From assembly GCA_949293315.1 (NCBI GenBank), contig CASFCH010000027.1:52177-116176 (forward strand): a stretch of DNA of 64,000 nt, given 5' to 3'. This document shows, one piece after another, positions 8,657-17,648 of the stretch. A program made the translations under genes and the position numbers. Source of the stretch: an uncultured Oscillospiraceae bacterium (lineage in GTDB: Bacteria; Bacillota; Clostridia; Oscillospirales; Acutalibacteraceae). Each line of letters opens with the position of its first letter. Within the stretch, counting starts at the first letter, position 1. A model generated the notes under the pieces. It had not been told where the DNA came from and searched no databases. It saw only the letters and a program-made list of their open reading frames with translations.

Positions 8657-8773
8657 GGTGCGGTATATGGGGCTCCGGAAGGGCGGAGAGACAAAAGGAG
8701 CTGTCCGCCGTCCGGAAGCTTACCGGATTTCGGCAGAATGACGGAACAGCACGGTTCCACCCCCATACGCACC
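8657..8773. repeat. Palindrome-ended non-coding element
   Basis: The ends are imperfect inverted repeats, GGTGCGGTATATGGGG (left) and CCCCCATACGCACC (right), about 117 bp apart. An internal hairpin TCCGG-AAGCTTA-CCGGA lies between them. No ribosome binding site or convincing gene lies in 8622-8924. It may be a small dispersed palindromic or MITE-like element; no second copy was seen in this window. Confidence 0.35.
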
Positions 8774-8787
8774 TGATTCAATGAATA

Positions 8788-8828
8788 AAACGCGCTCCGG
8801 ATCGGATAAATTCGGGGCGCGTTTTTTT
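8788..8828 (+). terminator. Rho-independent terminator
   Basis: ACGCGCTCCG and CGGGGCGCGT form a GC-rich stem followed by seven T residues (8821-8828). It separates the hydrolase unit from the ABC exporter promoter just downstream. Confidence 0.8.
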
Positions 8829-8877
8829 GCACGGCTGAGGCAGTCACGGCGGGGGCTCAGAATTTTGCATTTCCCCA

Positions 8878-8907
8878 TTGCAAAGGAGTGATGTTTTATT
8901 GTATACT
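8878..8907 (+). promoter_or_regulatory. Sigma-A promoter of the ABC exporter/GH16 operon
   Basis: TTGCAA (8878-8883), 18 bp, TATACT (8902-8907). The ATG at 8925 lies only 18 bases beyond the -10 box, so the leader is very short. Confidence 0.65.
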
Positions 8908-8924
8908 TGCCATGAGGTGATTTG

Positions 8925-9839
8925 ATGAAGCTTGAGGTTCGCGATCTATACAAGAGCTTTGGCCCCAAAGAGGTGCTCAAGGGGATCAGCTTTGCGGCGG
9001 AGAGCGGGAAGGCGCTCGGCCTGCTCGGACGCAACGGCGCCGGCAAGACGACGGCCATCCGTATTATCATGGGCGTGCTGCCTGCCGATTCCGGCGAGGT
9101 GCTGCTCGACGGGAAAAAGCTGGATGTGAGCCGCGTCAAGGTGGGCTATCTGCCGGAGGAGCGCGGCCTGTACCCCAAAAAACCGATTCTGGAGCAGCTC
9201 GTCTACTTTGGGGAGCTGCGCGGAATGACGGCCTCCGCGGCCAAAAAGAGTGCGCAGGCGCTGGTGGAGCGGCTGGGGATGCAGGAGTATCTGAATAAAA
9301 AGCGCAAGCTGATGACGCTCTCCAAGGGCAACCAGCAGAAGATTCAGCTGGCGGCGGCGCTGATCACGGACCCGGATATCGTCATCCTTGACGAGCCGTT
9401 TTCGGGGCTGGATCCGGTCAACGCCATGCTGCTGGAGGAGATCGTCCGCGAGCGCATCGCCAAGGGGAATATCGTCCTCTTTTCCAGCCACCAGATGAAT
9501 TATATCGAGGAGTTCTGCGACAATATCGCCATCCTCAACGGCGGCCGGATCGCACTCTCCGGCGGGATCCGCGCGATCAAGCGCGGCTATGACCGCAGTG
9601 TGATCCTGATCGATACGCAGCATCCGGATCAGATCGAAGCGCTCTGCCGGACGATCCCGCAGATCGTCAGCGGCGCCGAGACGGCGGGCAATGTGGTCCG
9701 GGTGCAGATGACCTCCGGCGATCGGAAATCGGATCTGCTGAAAGCCGTGAGCGACGCACAGGCGGACATCGACGATTTCAGGGTGTATGAGCCGTCGCTG
9801 AACGATATCTTTGTCAAGTATACGGAGGGCGGCGTATGA
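8925..9839 (+). CDS. ABC exporter ATP-binding protein, NatA-like
   Basis: A 304-residue ATPase starting at ATG 8925 (GAGGTGA precedes it; a TTG at 8922 is too close). Walker A is GRNGAGKTT (residues 35-43), the signature is LSKGNQQKIQ and Walker B is IVILDEPFSGLD, followed by SSHQMNYIEEFCDNIAIL. The extra C-terminal domain of about 90 residues is typical of NatA/EcsA-type ABC-2 ATPases. It overlaps the permease gene by ATGA, so the two are translationally coupled. The pair probably exports sodium, a lipid or a peptide; the substrate cannot be read from sequence. Confidence 0.88.
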   Translation: MKLEVRDLYKSFGPKEVLKGISFAAESGKALGLLGRNGAGKTTAIRIIMGVLPADSGEVLLDGKKLDVSRVKVGYLPEERGLYPKKPILEQLVYFGELRGMTASAAKKSAQALVERLGMQEYLNKKRKLMTLSKGNQQKIQLAAALITDPDIVILDEPFSGLDPVNAMLLEEIVRERIAKGNIVLFSSHQMNYIEEFCDNIAILNGGRIALSGGIRAIKRGYDRSVILIDTQHPDQIEALCRTIPQIVSGAETAGNVVRVQMTSGDRKSDLLKAVSDAQADIDDFRVYEPSLNDIFVKYTEGGV

Positions 9840-11092
9840 GAAAGGGATTTGTCGTCTTTAAATATGAATTTTTCAATCTTCTGAAAAACAAGGTGTTTCT
9901 CGGGATTACGATCGCGCTGATTGCAGTGATCGCGGTGGTGCTCAGCTTCCCGCGTATTTCGGAGGCCTTCGGCGGGGAGGGCGATGATACGCCCGGCTCC
10001 TCCGCCGTGGAGACCGAACGGGATCTGATGGCGCTGAATGTCCCGGACGGGTGCCCGGAAAACGCGCTCAAGGCCACCTTACAGGCCGCCTTCCCGGCGC
10101 GGGAGGTCGTCCTCACCCAGGACGACGAGCAGACGCTCAAGGCCAGGGTGGACTCCGGAGAACTTGGCTCGGCGGTAGTGATGCAGGATTCGCTGCACTT
10201 CCGGTATATCGTGAAAACGTCCGGAATTTACGACGTGGCGCAGGCGCAGATCGGGGAGGTGCTGGTCGCCGTCTACCAGAGCAGCGCACTCGCGCAGAGC
10301 GGCGTGGATGCCGCCGTGGCCCGGCAGGTGCTCACCGCCGCGGCGAGCGGGGAGACGGTCGTGACCGGTACGGATCAGTCGAGCAGCTTTTTGTACACGT
10401 TCATCATGATCTTTATCCTGTACTTTGCCATCCTGATGTACGGCCAGCTGATCTCCTCCGGCGTGGCGACGGAGAAGACCTCCCGCGCGATGGAACTGCT
10501 GATCACCAGCGTCAAGCCGACGCAGCTGATCTTTGGCAAGGTGGTCGGCATCGGGACGGCGGCGCTGACCCAGCTTGTCGCCGTGGGCGCCGCGGTGCTG
10601 ATCTTCTACCCGCTCAACCGGGATTACTGGTCCGATATCCCCATGATCCAGTCCCTCTTCGGCGTGACGCCGGGGCTGGTCGGATACATGGTGCTCTTCT
10701 TCCTGCTCGGTTTCTTCCTGTACGCGTTCCTGTTTGCGGCGCTGACCAGCCTGGCGAGCAAGATGGAGGATGTCAATACGCTGGTCATGCCGGTGGTGCT
10801 CATCTTTGTGATCGCGTTTGTTGTAACGATGGTCTCCATGCAGTCGGGATCGGTGGACAATATCGCCATGAAGGTCTGCTCCTTTGTCCCGTTCACCTCC
10901 CCGATGGCCATGTTCACGCGCATCACCATGGGCGAGGTCGCGGGCTGGGAGATCGCGCTGTCCGTTGTCATTCTGGTGGCGTCCAATGTGGTCGTCTGCT
11001 GGCTCTCCGCCAGGATCTATCAGATCGGCGTGCTGCTCTACGGCTCCCGCCCGAAGGTGAAGGAAATTATTAAAATGCTCAAAAACACCTGA
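9836..11092 (+). CDS. ABC-2 family exporter permease, NatB-like
   Basis: A 418-residue membrane protein with one N-terminal helix (about 20-40), an extracellular domain (about 42-175) and five to six C-terminal helices. The segment ISSGVATEKTSRAMELLITSVKP (about 205-227) is the conserved ABC-2 block found in NatB and YhaP. It forms the transport channel for the ATPase encoded just upstream. The GH16 glucanase gene follows after 27 bases, so all three genes are probably one transcript. Confidence 0.85.
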   Translation: MRKGFVVFKYEFFNLLKNKVFLGITIALIAVIAVVLSFPRISEAFGGEGDDTPGSSAVETERDLMALNVPDGCPENALKATLQAAFPAREVVLTQDDEQTLKARVDSGELGSAVVMQDSLHFRYIVKTSGIYDVAQAQIGEVLVAVYQSSALAQSGVDAAVARQVLTAAASGETVVTGTDQSSSFLYTFIMIFILYFAILMYGQLISSGVATEKTSRAMELLITSVKPTQLIFGKVVGIGTAALTQLVAVGAAVLIFYPLNRDYWSDIPMIQSLFGVTPGLVGYMVLFFLLGFFLYAFLFAALTSLASKMEDVNTLVMPVVLIFVIAFVVTMVSMQSGSVDNIAMKVCSFVPFTSPMAMFTRITMGEVAGWEIALSVVILVASNVVVCWLSARIYQIGVLLYGSRPKVKEIIKMLKNT

Positions 11093-11119
11093 TAATTTAT
11101 TTAAGAGGAGAAAAAAGCC

Positions 11120-13024
11120 ATGAAGAAAAAGACAAAAATCATCATTGGGTCCACCGTGGCGGGTGTCGCGGCGCTGGGGCTCATCGCCGGCGGGATCGCC
11201 TATGCGCTCACGTACACGCCGCCCATCGAGCTGAAGTTCGGCGGCCCGGATCTGACGGGGGAGGATACCGTCACCGTCCCGGCCTCCGGCAACACCAAGC
11301 GCGACGTCACCGCCACGCTCTACAGCAATGTGGAGTGGGATGAGGACGGCAATCCGCTCGTCTATACGGACGCAAAGATGACCTACACGCTCGATAAGGA
11401 GGTCCCGGGCGTGACGCTCGACGGCACCATGCTCATCATTTCCAGCGATGTGCAGGCGGATGAAAAACTCACGCTCACCGCTACGGCGGAGCAGGGCGGC
11501 AAGACCTATACGGAAAAGCTGAAGATCGCCATCGACAAGGATGAGACGCTCAAGGACACGCCGGCCAATCCGCTGGAGAAGGAGGGCTACACCCTCGTCT
11601 TTAACGATGAGTTTAACGGGGACACGCTCGACTACACCAAGTGGAGCCCCTATTACCTGCGCAACTGGGTCGACAACGACGAGCGCACCCGGGCAAACTA
11701 TTACTTCGAGGACGGCGCGCTCGTGCTGCGCAACACGCCGGACGACGAATCCTGGAGCTCCCAGAACGATAATGTAAAAGTCAAGGGCATCATGTCCTAC
11801 GAAAAATCCACCCTGCACAAGTTCGGCACCGTGGGGTCGGGTGCGGTCTTCTCCCGCGATATCCCCACCTTTGACGGCTACGCCACCAAGTACGGCTACT
11901 TTGAGGTGCGCATGCGCCTGCCCGACACGAACGACGGCAGCCACTTCGCGTGGTGGATGGTCGGTGTGCAGGGCGATGAGAACGCCACCTCCATGCTCGA
12001 GGGCGACACCCAGCGCTTCCAGAGCCACTACTCCAACGAGACGGGCGAGATCGATATCATCGAGACGTATCTCTCTCCCCTCGAGAGCATGAAGGCGTGG
12101 CGCCCGGTCATCCACCCCAATGGAACCACGACGTATGAATATCACTGGCTGCCCGAGTACACCATCCCCGGCAACCCCTCCGCCGAGTACCATGTGTACG
12201 GCTTCGAGTGGGATGAGAACGGGACGAAATTCTATGTGGACGGCCAGCTTGCCAGCGAGAGCGACCGCAGCCCCAATTACCCGATGATGACGTTCTTTAC
12301 CACCTATGCCACCGGCGGCATGGGGGAGGACCGCGGCATCTACCCGAAGGATGCGTATATCGACTACTTCCGCGTGTATAAGAAGACGGAGGCCCCCAAG
12401 GCGACGAACGTCATCCTCAATAACGGCAATATGCCCGACTTCTTCCGCATCCCGGACAGCGGCAGCAGCACCGTCCAGCTGACGGCGCAGGCCACGGATC
12501 AGTTTGATGAGCCGATCCAGGCGGAGATCAAGTGGAAGCTCTCCGAGACGGTGGACGGCTTCCTGCGCGGCGAACACTCCGCGCCGGCACAGGTACAGGG
12601 TGTGACGATTGACGAGAATACGGGCTTGATCACGGTCGACTCCTCCGCCAGGGAGGGCGCGGACGTCTTCGTGACGGCATATGTCGACGAGATCGCGAAG
12701 CAGACTTACCACGTCAAGCTCTCCAAAGATCCGTCCGCACCGCTCAAGGTGCTCTTTGACGATCCGGTTCAGCTTGCCGGAGCCGGTACATATCAGCTCT
12801 CCGCGGCGGTTTACGATCAGTATGGCCAGCGGATGGACAGCGCGGTGCGCTACACGCTCTCCGCGGACATCGCCGCCAACAGTCAGGTGACAGTCCCCGG
12901 TGTGACGCTCACACAGGACGGCGTCCTCACCATCACCGATGCGGCCGAGCCGGGGACCTCTCTGGTCGTCACGGCGCGCGGCGGCGGCAAATATAACAAT
13001 ATGGCTGTGCGCATTGAAGGATAA
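11120..13024 (+). CDS. Secreted GH16 beta-glucanase with Ig-like domains
   Basis: A 634-residue exported enzyme preceded by AAGAGGAG. Residues 1-30 form a signal peptide or anchor (KKKTK then a hydrophobic run ending IAYA). Residues about 35-140 look like an Ig/bacterial fold. Residues about 155-425 are the GH16 catalytic jelly-roll with the active-site motif E-I-D-I-I-E: Glu310 nucleophile, Asp312, Glu315 acid/base. Two further Ig-like repeats cover about 435-530 and 545-634. GH16 enzymes cut beta-1,3 or beta-1,3-1,4 glucans such as laminarin and lichenan. Its place in an ABC-2 exporter operon is unusual. A second GH16 is at 30760. Confidence 0.9.
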   Translation: MKKKTKIIIGSTVAGVAALGLIAGGIAYALTYTPPIELKFGGPDLTGEDTVTVPASGNTKRDVTATLYSNVEWDEDGNPLVYTDAKMTYTLDKEVPGVTLDGTMLIISSDVQADEKLTLTATAEQGGKTYTEKLKIAIDKDETLKDTPANPLEKEGYTLVFNDEFNGDTLDYTKWSPYYLRNWVDNDERTRANYYFEDGALVLRNTPDDESWSSQNDNVKVKGIMSYEKSTLHKFGTVGSGAVFSRDIPTFDGYATKYGYFEVRMRLPDTNDGSHFAWWMVGVQGDENATSMLEGDTQRFQSHYSNETGEIDIIETYLSPLESMKAWRPVIHPNGTTTYEYHWLPEYTIPGNPSAEYHVYGFEWDENGTKFYVDGQLASESDRSPNYPMMTFFTTYATGGMGEDRGIYPKDAYIDYFRVYKKTEAPKATNVILNNGNMPDFFRIPDSGSSTVQLTAQATDQFDEPIQAEIKWKLSETVDGFLRGEHSAPAQVQGVTIDENTGLITVDSSAREGADVFVTAYVDEIAKQTYHVKLSKDPSAPLKVLFDDPVQLAGAGTYQLSAAVYDQYGQRMDSAVRYTLSADIAANSQVTVPGVTLTQDGVLTITDAAEPGTSLVVTARGGGKYNNMAVRIEG

Positions 13025-13029
13025 CGCAT

Positions 13030-13072
13030 GGGAAGCGCTTTCAGGGGCCGGGTCCGACAGACCCGGCCCCTG
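13030..13072 (+). promoter_or_regulatory. cre-like palindrome and adjoining strong hairpin
   Basis: GGGAAGCGCTTTCA (13030-13043) matches the catabolite-response element TGWAANCGNTNWCA at ten of twelve defined positions. It partly overlaps a 13-bp perfect stem (13042-13054 with 13060-13072). The hairpin follows the GH16 stop but lacks a T-run. The site could be a CcpA/LacI-type operator for the glycogen operon or merely the foot of a stem-loop. Confidence 0.35.
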
Positions 13073-13212
13073 AGGTCTCTCCTGGCAGAGGGGGGCTCCT
13101 GATTTCACGCAATAGCGGGAGGATATCCTCTGATTTTGAAATTTTAGAGGGCGTATTATACAAATTGCGACACAAAATTTAGGATATATTTGAATAAAAT
13201 CATGAAAATCTA

Positions 13213-13241
13213 TTGAAAACAGACAGGCAATCTGATAAAAT
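13213..13241 (+). promoter_or_regulatory. Sigma-A promoter of the glycogen operon
   Basis: TTGAAA (13213-13218), an exact 17-bp spacer, and TAAAAT (13236-13241), inside an A/T-rich patch (13120-13245). This is the evident promoter for glgB and the genes behind it. The gene-free stretch 13025-13313 otherwise holds only the hairpin. Confidence 0.75.
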
Positions 13242-13313
13242 GGTAAACAGCGGACGAGTCTGCCTCTGCGGCGGGCGGAGCCGCCCGGATTACTGGATTG
13301 GCAGGTGTGGCAG

Positions 13314-15266
13314 ATGGGCAAGGAAAAAGCCGTCACGACCCCTGCGGAGCTGGAGGAGGAGACGCAGTTTCCCCGTTACCTTTTCCACAAGGGGGATAAT
13401 ATCAAAGCGTATGAGTTCCTCGGCGCGCATCGCGTGGCGGGCGGAGGGACGGTATTCCGCGTCTGGGCGCCGAACGCGCGTTCGGTCAGCGTGACGGGGG
13501 ACTTTAACGGCTGGGACGCCGCGGCGGCCCCCATGGTGCGTATGGATGACGACGGGGTATGGGAGTGCGTCGTGCAGGGCGTGCAGCTGTATGATGCGTA
13601 CAAGTACGCGGTCACGGCGGAGGACGGCAGCGTCCTGATGAAGAGCGATCCCTATGGCTATCATATGGAGACGCGCCCGGATACGGCCACCAAATTTTAC
13701 GAGCTCGACGGCTGCTATGAGTGGAACGACGGCCGGTGGCAGAGCGAGGCCGCCCGGCGCAATCCCTATGAGTCGCCGATGAATATCTATGAGGTGCACG
13801 CCGGCTCGTGGCGCCGCTATGAGGACGGCAACTTCTTCTCCTACCGCAAGCTGGCGGAGGAGCTGATCCCCTATGTCAGGGACATGGGATATACGCACAT
13901 CGAACTGATGCCGCTGGCTGAGCACCCGTTTGACGGATCGTGGGGATATCAGGTCACGGGCTATTTTGCCGTCACCTCCCGCTATGGGGAGCCGGCGGAC
14001 TTTATGTACTTCGTGGACCAGTGCCATCAGGCGGGGATCGGCGTCATCATGGACTGGGTGCCCGCCCACTTCCCAAAGGATGCGTGCGGGCTCTACCGGT
14101 TTGACGGCGGCGCGTGTTATGAGTATGCCGACCCGCGCAAGGGAGAACATAAGCAGTGGGGGACGCAGGTGTTCGACTATGGGCGCACACAGGTGCAGTC
14201 CTTCCTGATGTCGAGCGCGGCGTTCTGGTTTGACAAGTACCACATCGACGGCCTGCGCGTGGACGCGGTGGCCTCCATGCTCTATCTGGATTACGGGCGG
14301 AACGACGGGGAGTGGATCCCCAACCAGAACGGCGGCAAGGAAAATCTGGAGGCTGTCAATTTTCTGCAAAAGCTCAATGAAAATATTTTCCGGGAGTTCC
14401 CCGGCGCCATGATGATCGCGGAGGAGAGCACGGCGTGGCCGATGGTCTCCAAGCCCGTCTATCTGGGCGGCTTGGGCTTTAACTTCAAGTGGAACATGGG
14501 CTGGATGAACGATATCCTCCGCTATGTATCGCTCGATGGCTACTTCCGCAAGTACAATCACGACTGCCTGACCTTCTCGTTCTTCTACGCGTTTTCGGAG
14601 AACTTCATCCTGCCGATCTCGCACGACGAGGTGGTTCACGGCAAAAAGTCGCTCATTGATAAAATGCCCGGGGAGTACGATGAAAAATTTGCCGGCGTGC
14701 GCGCCTTTATGGGCTATATGATGGCGCATCCGGGCAAAAAGCTGCTCTTCATGGGGCAGGAGTTTGGACAGTTTATCGAGTGGAATTACGAGAAGGAGCT
14801 CGACTGGCTGCTGCTCGGCTATGAAAAGCACCAGCAGCTCCAGCGCTTTTTCCGTGACCTGAACTATTTTTATATGGATACGCCCGCCATGTGGCAGATC
14901 GACTACAGCTGGGATGGGTTCCAGTGGATCTCCAGCGACGACAATTCAAACTCCGTTATCGCGTTCCGGCGTATCGACAAGCGGGGCAATGAGATCATCG
15001 CCGTATGCAACTTTACGCCGGTAGAGCGGACCGGCTACAGGATCGGCGTCCCGCAGGCGGGCAAATACCGCGTGCTGTTTAATTCTGACGACGCGCGCTA
15101 CGGCGGCGCGGGGCAGGGATCATCCGGCTCCGTCGCCAGCCAGAAAAAGCCGATGCACGGCTTTGACAACAGTATCGCACTGGATCTCCCGGGGCTCTCC
15201 TTCCTCTATCTGAGAAAGCCGAATCGCCGCACTTCCGGGAAATCCAGACAAAAGGAGGAAATATAA
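13314..15266 (+). CDS. glgB: 1,4-alpha-glucan branching enzyme
   Basis: A 650-residue GH13 enzyme that makes alpha-1,6 branches in glycogen. The N-terminal CBM48 domain contains [20 protein letters not shown]. The catalytic barrel has DWVPAHF, the nucleophile in GLRVDA (Asp317) and the acid/base in IAEEST (Glu370), plus SHDEVVHGK. The ATG at 13314 is preferred (AGGTG six bases upstream); a GTG at 13305 is also in frame. glgC follows three bases after the stop, so the genes are co-transcribed. Confidence 0.95.
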   Translation: MGKEKAVTTPAELEEETQFPRYLFHKGDNIKAYEFLGAHRVAGGGTVFRVWAPNARSVSVTGDFNGWDAAAAPMVRMDDDGVWECVVQGVQLYDAYKYAVTAEDGSVLMKSDPYGYHMETRPDTATKFYELDGCYEWNDGRWQSEAARRNPYESPMNIYEVHAGSWRRYEDGNFFSYRKLAEELIPYVRDMGYTHIELMPLAEHPFDGSWGYQVTGYFAVTSRYGEPADFMYFVDQCHQAGIGVIMDWVPAHFPKDACGLYRFDGGACYEYADPRKGEHKQWGTQVFDYGRTQVQSFLMSSAAFWFDKYHIDGLRVDAVASMLYLDYGRNDGEWIPNQNGGKENLEAVNFLQKLNENIFREFPGAMMIAEESTAWPMVSKPVYLGGLGFNFKWNMGWMNDILRYVSLDGYFRKYNHDCLTFSFFYAFSENFILPISHDEVVHGKKSLIDKMPGEYDEKFAGVRAFMGYMMAHPGKKLLFMGQEFGQFIEWNYEKELDWLLLGYEKHQQLQRFFRDLNYFYMDTPAMWQIDYSWDGFQWISSDDNSNSVIAFRRIDKRGNEIIAVCNFTPVERTGYRIGVPQAGKYRVLFNSDDARYGGAGQGSSGSVASQKKPMHGFDNSIALDLPGLSFLYLRKPNRRTSGKSRQKEEI

Positions 15267-15269
15267 ACC

Positions 15270-16487
15270 ATGGCGAGAAAAATGGAATGCATTGCAATGC
15301 TGCTCGCGGGGGGGCAGGGCAGCCGCCTGGGCGTCCTGACGGAAAAGATCGCAAAGCCGGCGGTCCCCTACGGCGGAAAGTACAGGATCATTGATTTTCC
15401 GCTCTCCAACTGCGTCAACTCCGGTATCTATACGGTCGGCGTGCTGACGCAGTACCAGCCGCTGGAGCTCAACGACTATATCGGCAACGGGCAGCCGTGG
15501 GATCTGGACCGGAACGACGGCGGCGTGCATGTGCTCTCCCCGTATCAGCAGATCGAGGGCACCCAGTGGTATAAGGGGACGGCAAACGCCATCTATCAGA
15601 ACATCAATTTTATTGACCGGTACGATCCGGAATATGTCCTCATTCTCTCGGGCGACCACATCTATAAAATGGATTATGCGCAGATGCTCGCCTATCATAA
15701 GGAAAAGGGGGCGGACTGCACCATCGCCGCGCTGGAGGTCCCGTGGGAGGAGGCGTCCCGCTTTGGTCTGATGATCACCGACGATGACGACGCGATCACC
15801 AAATTTGAGGAGAAGCCCAAGAACCCCAGCAGCAATAAGGCCTCCATGGGGATCTACATCTTCACCTGGAGCAAGCTGCGCCGCTATCTGATCGAGGATG
15901 AGGCAAAGGCGGACTCCAGCAACGACTTTGGCAAGGATCTGATCCCCGCCATGTTTGAAAACGGGGAAAAGCTGTTCGCCTATCCGTTCAAGGGATACTG
16001 GAAGGATGTCGGCACCATCAACAGCCTGTGGGAGGCCAATCTGGATCTGCTCAACCCCAAGGTGGATCTTAACCTGAGCGATCCGGACTGGAAGATCTAT
16101 TCCCGCAATCCCGTCTCCCCGCCGCACTATATCGCCCCCGGCGCGCAAGTGGAAAATTCCCTGATTGCAGAGGGCACCTGGGTGGAGGGCCAGGTGGATT
16201 TCTCCGTCCTGTTCCCCGACGTCACGGTTGGGAAGGGCGCCGTGGTGCGCGATTCCATCATTATGCCCGGCACCGTCATCGGGGAGAATGCGGTTGTCCA
16301 GTACGCCATCGTGGCGGAGAACGCCGTGATCGGGGACGGGGCCGTGATCGGCAGCCGCCCCGAGGATATGGATAACCTGGATGACTGGGGCGTGAGCGTC
16401 GTGGGCGCGCGGGTGAATATTGAGCCCGGCGGCAAGCTGCCGCCGCGCCGGATGACCAACGGAACCATCGTCAAGGAGGTGCGCTGA
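15270..16487 (+). CDS. glgC: Glucose-1-phosphate adenylyltransferase, catalytic subunit
   Basis: A 405-residue enzyme that makes ADP-glucose from ATP and glucose-1-phosphate. It has the nucleotide-binding loop [15 protein letters not shown] at residues 11-25, [20 protein letters not shown] next to it, and [10 protein letters not shown] in the active site, then a left-handed beta-helix C-terminal domain (about 280-395). The start is preceded by AAGGAGGAAATATAAACC. In Firmicutes GlgC works with GlgD, encoded immediately after, as a heterotetramer. Confidence 0.95.
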   Translation: MARKMECIAMLLAGGQGSRLGVLTEKIAKPAVPYGGKYRIIDFPLSNCVNSGIYTVGVLTQYQPLELNDYIGNGQPWDLDRNDGGVHVLSPYQQIEGTQWYKGTANAIYQNINFIDRYDPEYVLILSGDHIYKMDYAQMLAYHKEKGADCTIAALEVPWEEASRFGLMITDDDDAITKFEEKPKNPSSNKASMGIYIFTWSKLRRYLIEDEAKADSSNDFGKDLIPAMFENGEKLFAYPFKGYWKDVGTINSLWEANLDLLNPKVDLNLSDPDWKIYSRNPVSPPHYIAPGAQVENSLIAEGTWVEGQVDFSVLFPDVTVGKGAVVRDSIIMPGTVIGENAVVQYAIVAENAVIGDGAVIGSRPEDMDNLDDWGVSVVGARVNIEPGGKLPPRRMTNGTIVKEVR

Positions 16488-16488
16488 A

Positions 16489-17607
16489 ATGATCACAGGC
16501 AACAATGTGCTCGGCATTATTTTTTCCAACGCCTATGAGGACAGCGTCAGCGAGCTGACGGCGGCGCGCGCCATGGGCAGCGTCCCGTTCTGCGGGCGCT
16601 ACCGGCTGATCGACTTCCCGCTTTCGGGCATGGTCAACGCGGGGATGGACCATATCGGCGTGATCACCAAGAGCAATTATCAGTCCCTGATGGACCATCT
16701 GGGCAACGGAAAGCCCTGGGATCTCTCCCGCAAGCGGAAGGGGCTGCACATCCTCCCGCCCTTTAACACCTCCCATGTGGGGGTCTACCGCAACCGGATC
16801 CAGGCCCTGAGCGGGATCATGGGCTTTGTCCATCAGGCCACGGAGGAGTATGTCCTCCTGTGCGACTGCAATGTGGTATCCAACATGGATCTGAACAATC
16901 TGTTCCGCGCACATGAGCAGAGCGGGGCGGATATCACCATCATGTACCGGCACGGCGTGGCGCCCGCACTGCGCGACCATATCAATCTGGGGCTGCGGCC
17001 GGACGGCAGTGTGGAGCAGGTATATCTCTCCTCCGTCGGTGGGGAGGAGTGCAGCTATTCGCTCAATGCGTTCCTGATGCGCAAGTCCCTGCTCGAGCGG
17101 CTGATCAACAACGCCGTCTCTCTCAATCAGACCTCCTTTGAGCGGGATATCATCCAGAAGTATGCCGACCGGCTGAATATGCACGGCTTTGAGGTGGAGG
17201 ATTACACCTGCACGATCGACTCGCTCAAGAGCTATTATAATCACAGCATGCAGCTGCTGGGCAGCAGAGGTTTCCGCGATCTGTTCAAGCCGGAACGCCC
17301 CATCTATACCAAGGTGCGCGACGATATGCCGGCAATGTATGGCATGGGGGCCTCCACCTCCAACTCCCTGATTGCGGACGGCTGCGTGATCGACGGCACG
17401 GTGGAAAATTCCATCCTGTTCCGGGGCGTACATGTCGCCCGGGGCGCCGTAGTGCGCAATTCCATCATTATGCAGAATTCCTTTGTGGGGGAGGATACGC
17501 ATCTGGAGTGTGTCATCACCGATAAGAGCGTGATGATCAAGCCGCACAAATCCCTCTGCGGCGCGGAGGACTTCCCCATCTATGTGGGCAAGGGACTTGT
17601 GATCTGA
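16489..17607 (+). CDS. glgD: GlgD, regulatory subunit of ADP-glucose pyrophosphorylase
   Basis: A 372-residue GlgC paralogue. It keeps the fold and the segment PFCGRYRLIDFPLSGMVNAG but lacks the GGQG nucleotide-binding loop: the equivalent N-terminus reads NNVLGIIFSNAYEDSVSELT. This is the normal state of Firmicute GlgD, which stimulates GlgC rather than catalysing. A C-terminal left-handed beta-helix is present (about 285-370). It lies one base after glgC with AAGGAGGTG ahead of it, so coupling is expected. Confidence 0.93.
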   Translation: MITGNNVLGIIFSNAYEDSVSELTAARAMGSVPFCGRYRLIDFPLSGMVNAGMDHIGVITKSNYQSLMDHLGNGKPWDLSRKRKGLHILPPFNTSHVGVYRNRIQALSGIMGFVHQATEEYVLLCDCNVVSNMDLNNLFRAHEQSGADITIMYRHGVAPALRDHINLGLRPDGSVEQVYLSSVGGEECSYSLNAFLMRKSLLERLINNAVSLNQTSFERDIIQKYADRLNMHGFEVEDYTCTIDSLKSYYNHSMQLLGSRGFRDLFKPERPIYTKVRDDMPAMYGMGASTSNSLIADGCVIDGTVENSILFRGVHVARGAVVRNSIIMQNSFVGEDTHLECVITDKSVMIKPHKSLCGAEDFPIYVGKGLVI

Positions 17608-17648
17608 AAAAACGGAAGCGGATGAATGAATGATCGGGAGGCTTTTTG

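Noticed and set aside
8611..8847. 78-residue minus-strand protein (MTASAVQKNAPR...)
   Set aside because: No ribosome binding site, it covers a terminator and the palindromic element, and its composition is that of a non-coding shadow.
10079..13336. 1085-residue minus-strand reading frame opposite the permease and GH16 genes
   Set aside because: Antisense to well-supported genes, rich in Arg, His and Gly as expected from GC-rich antisense frames, and without known domains.
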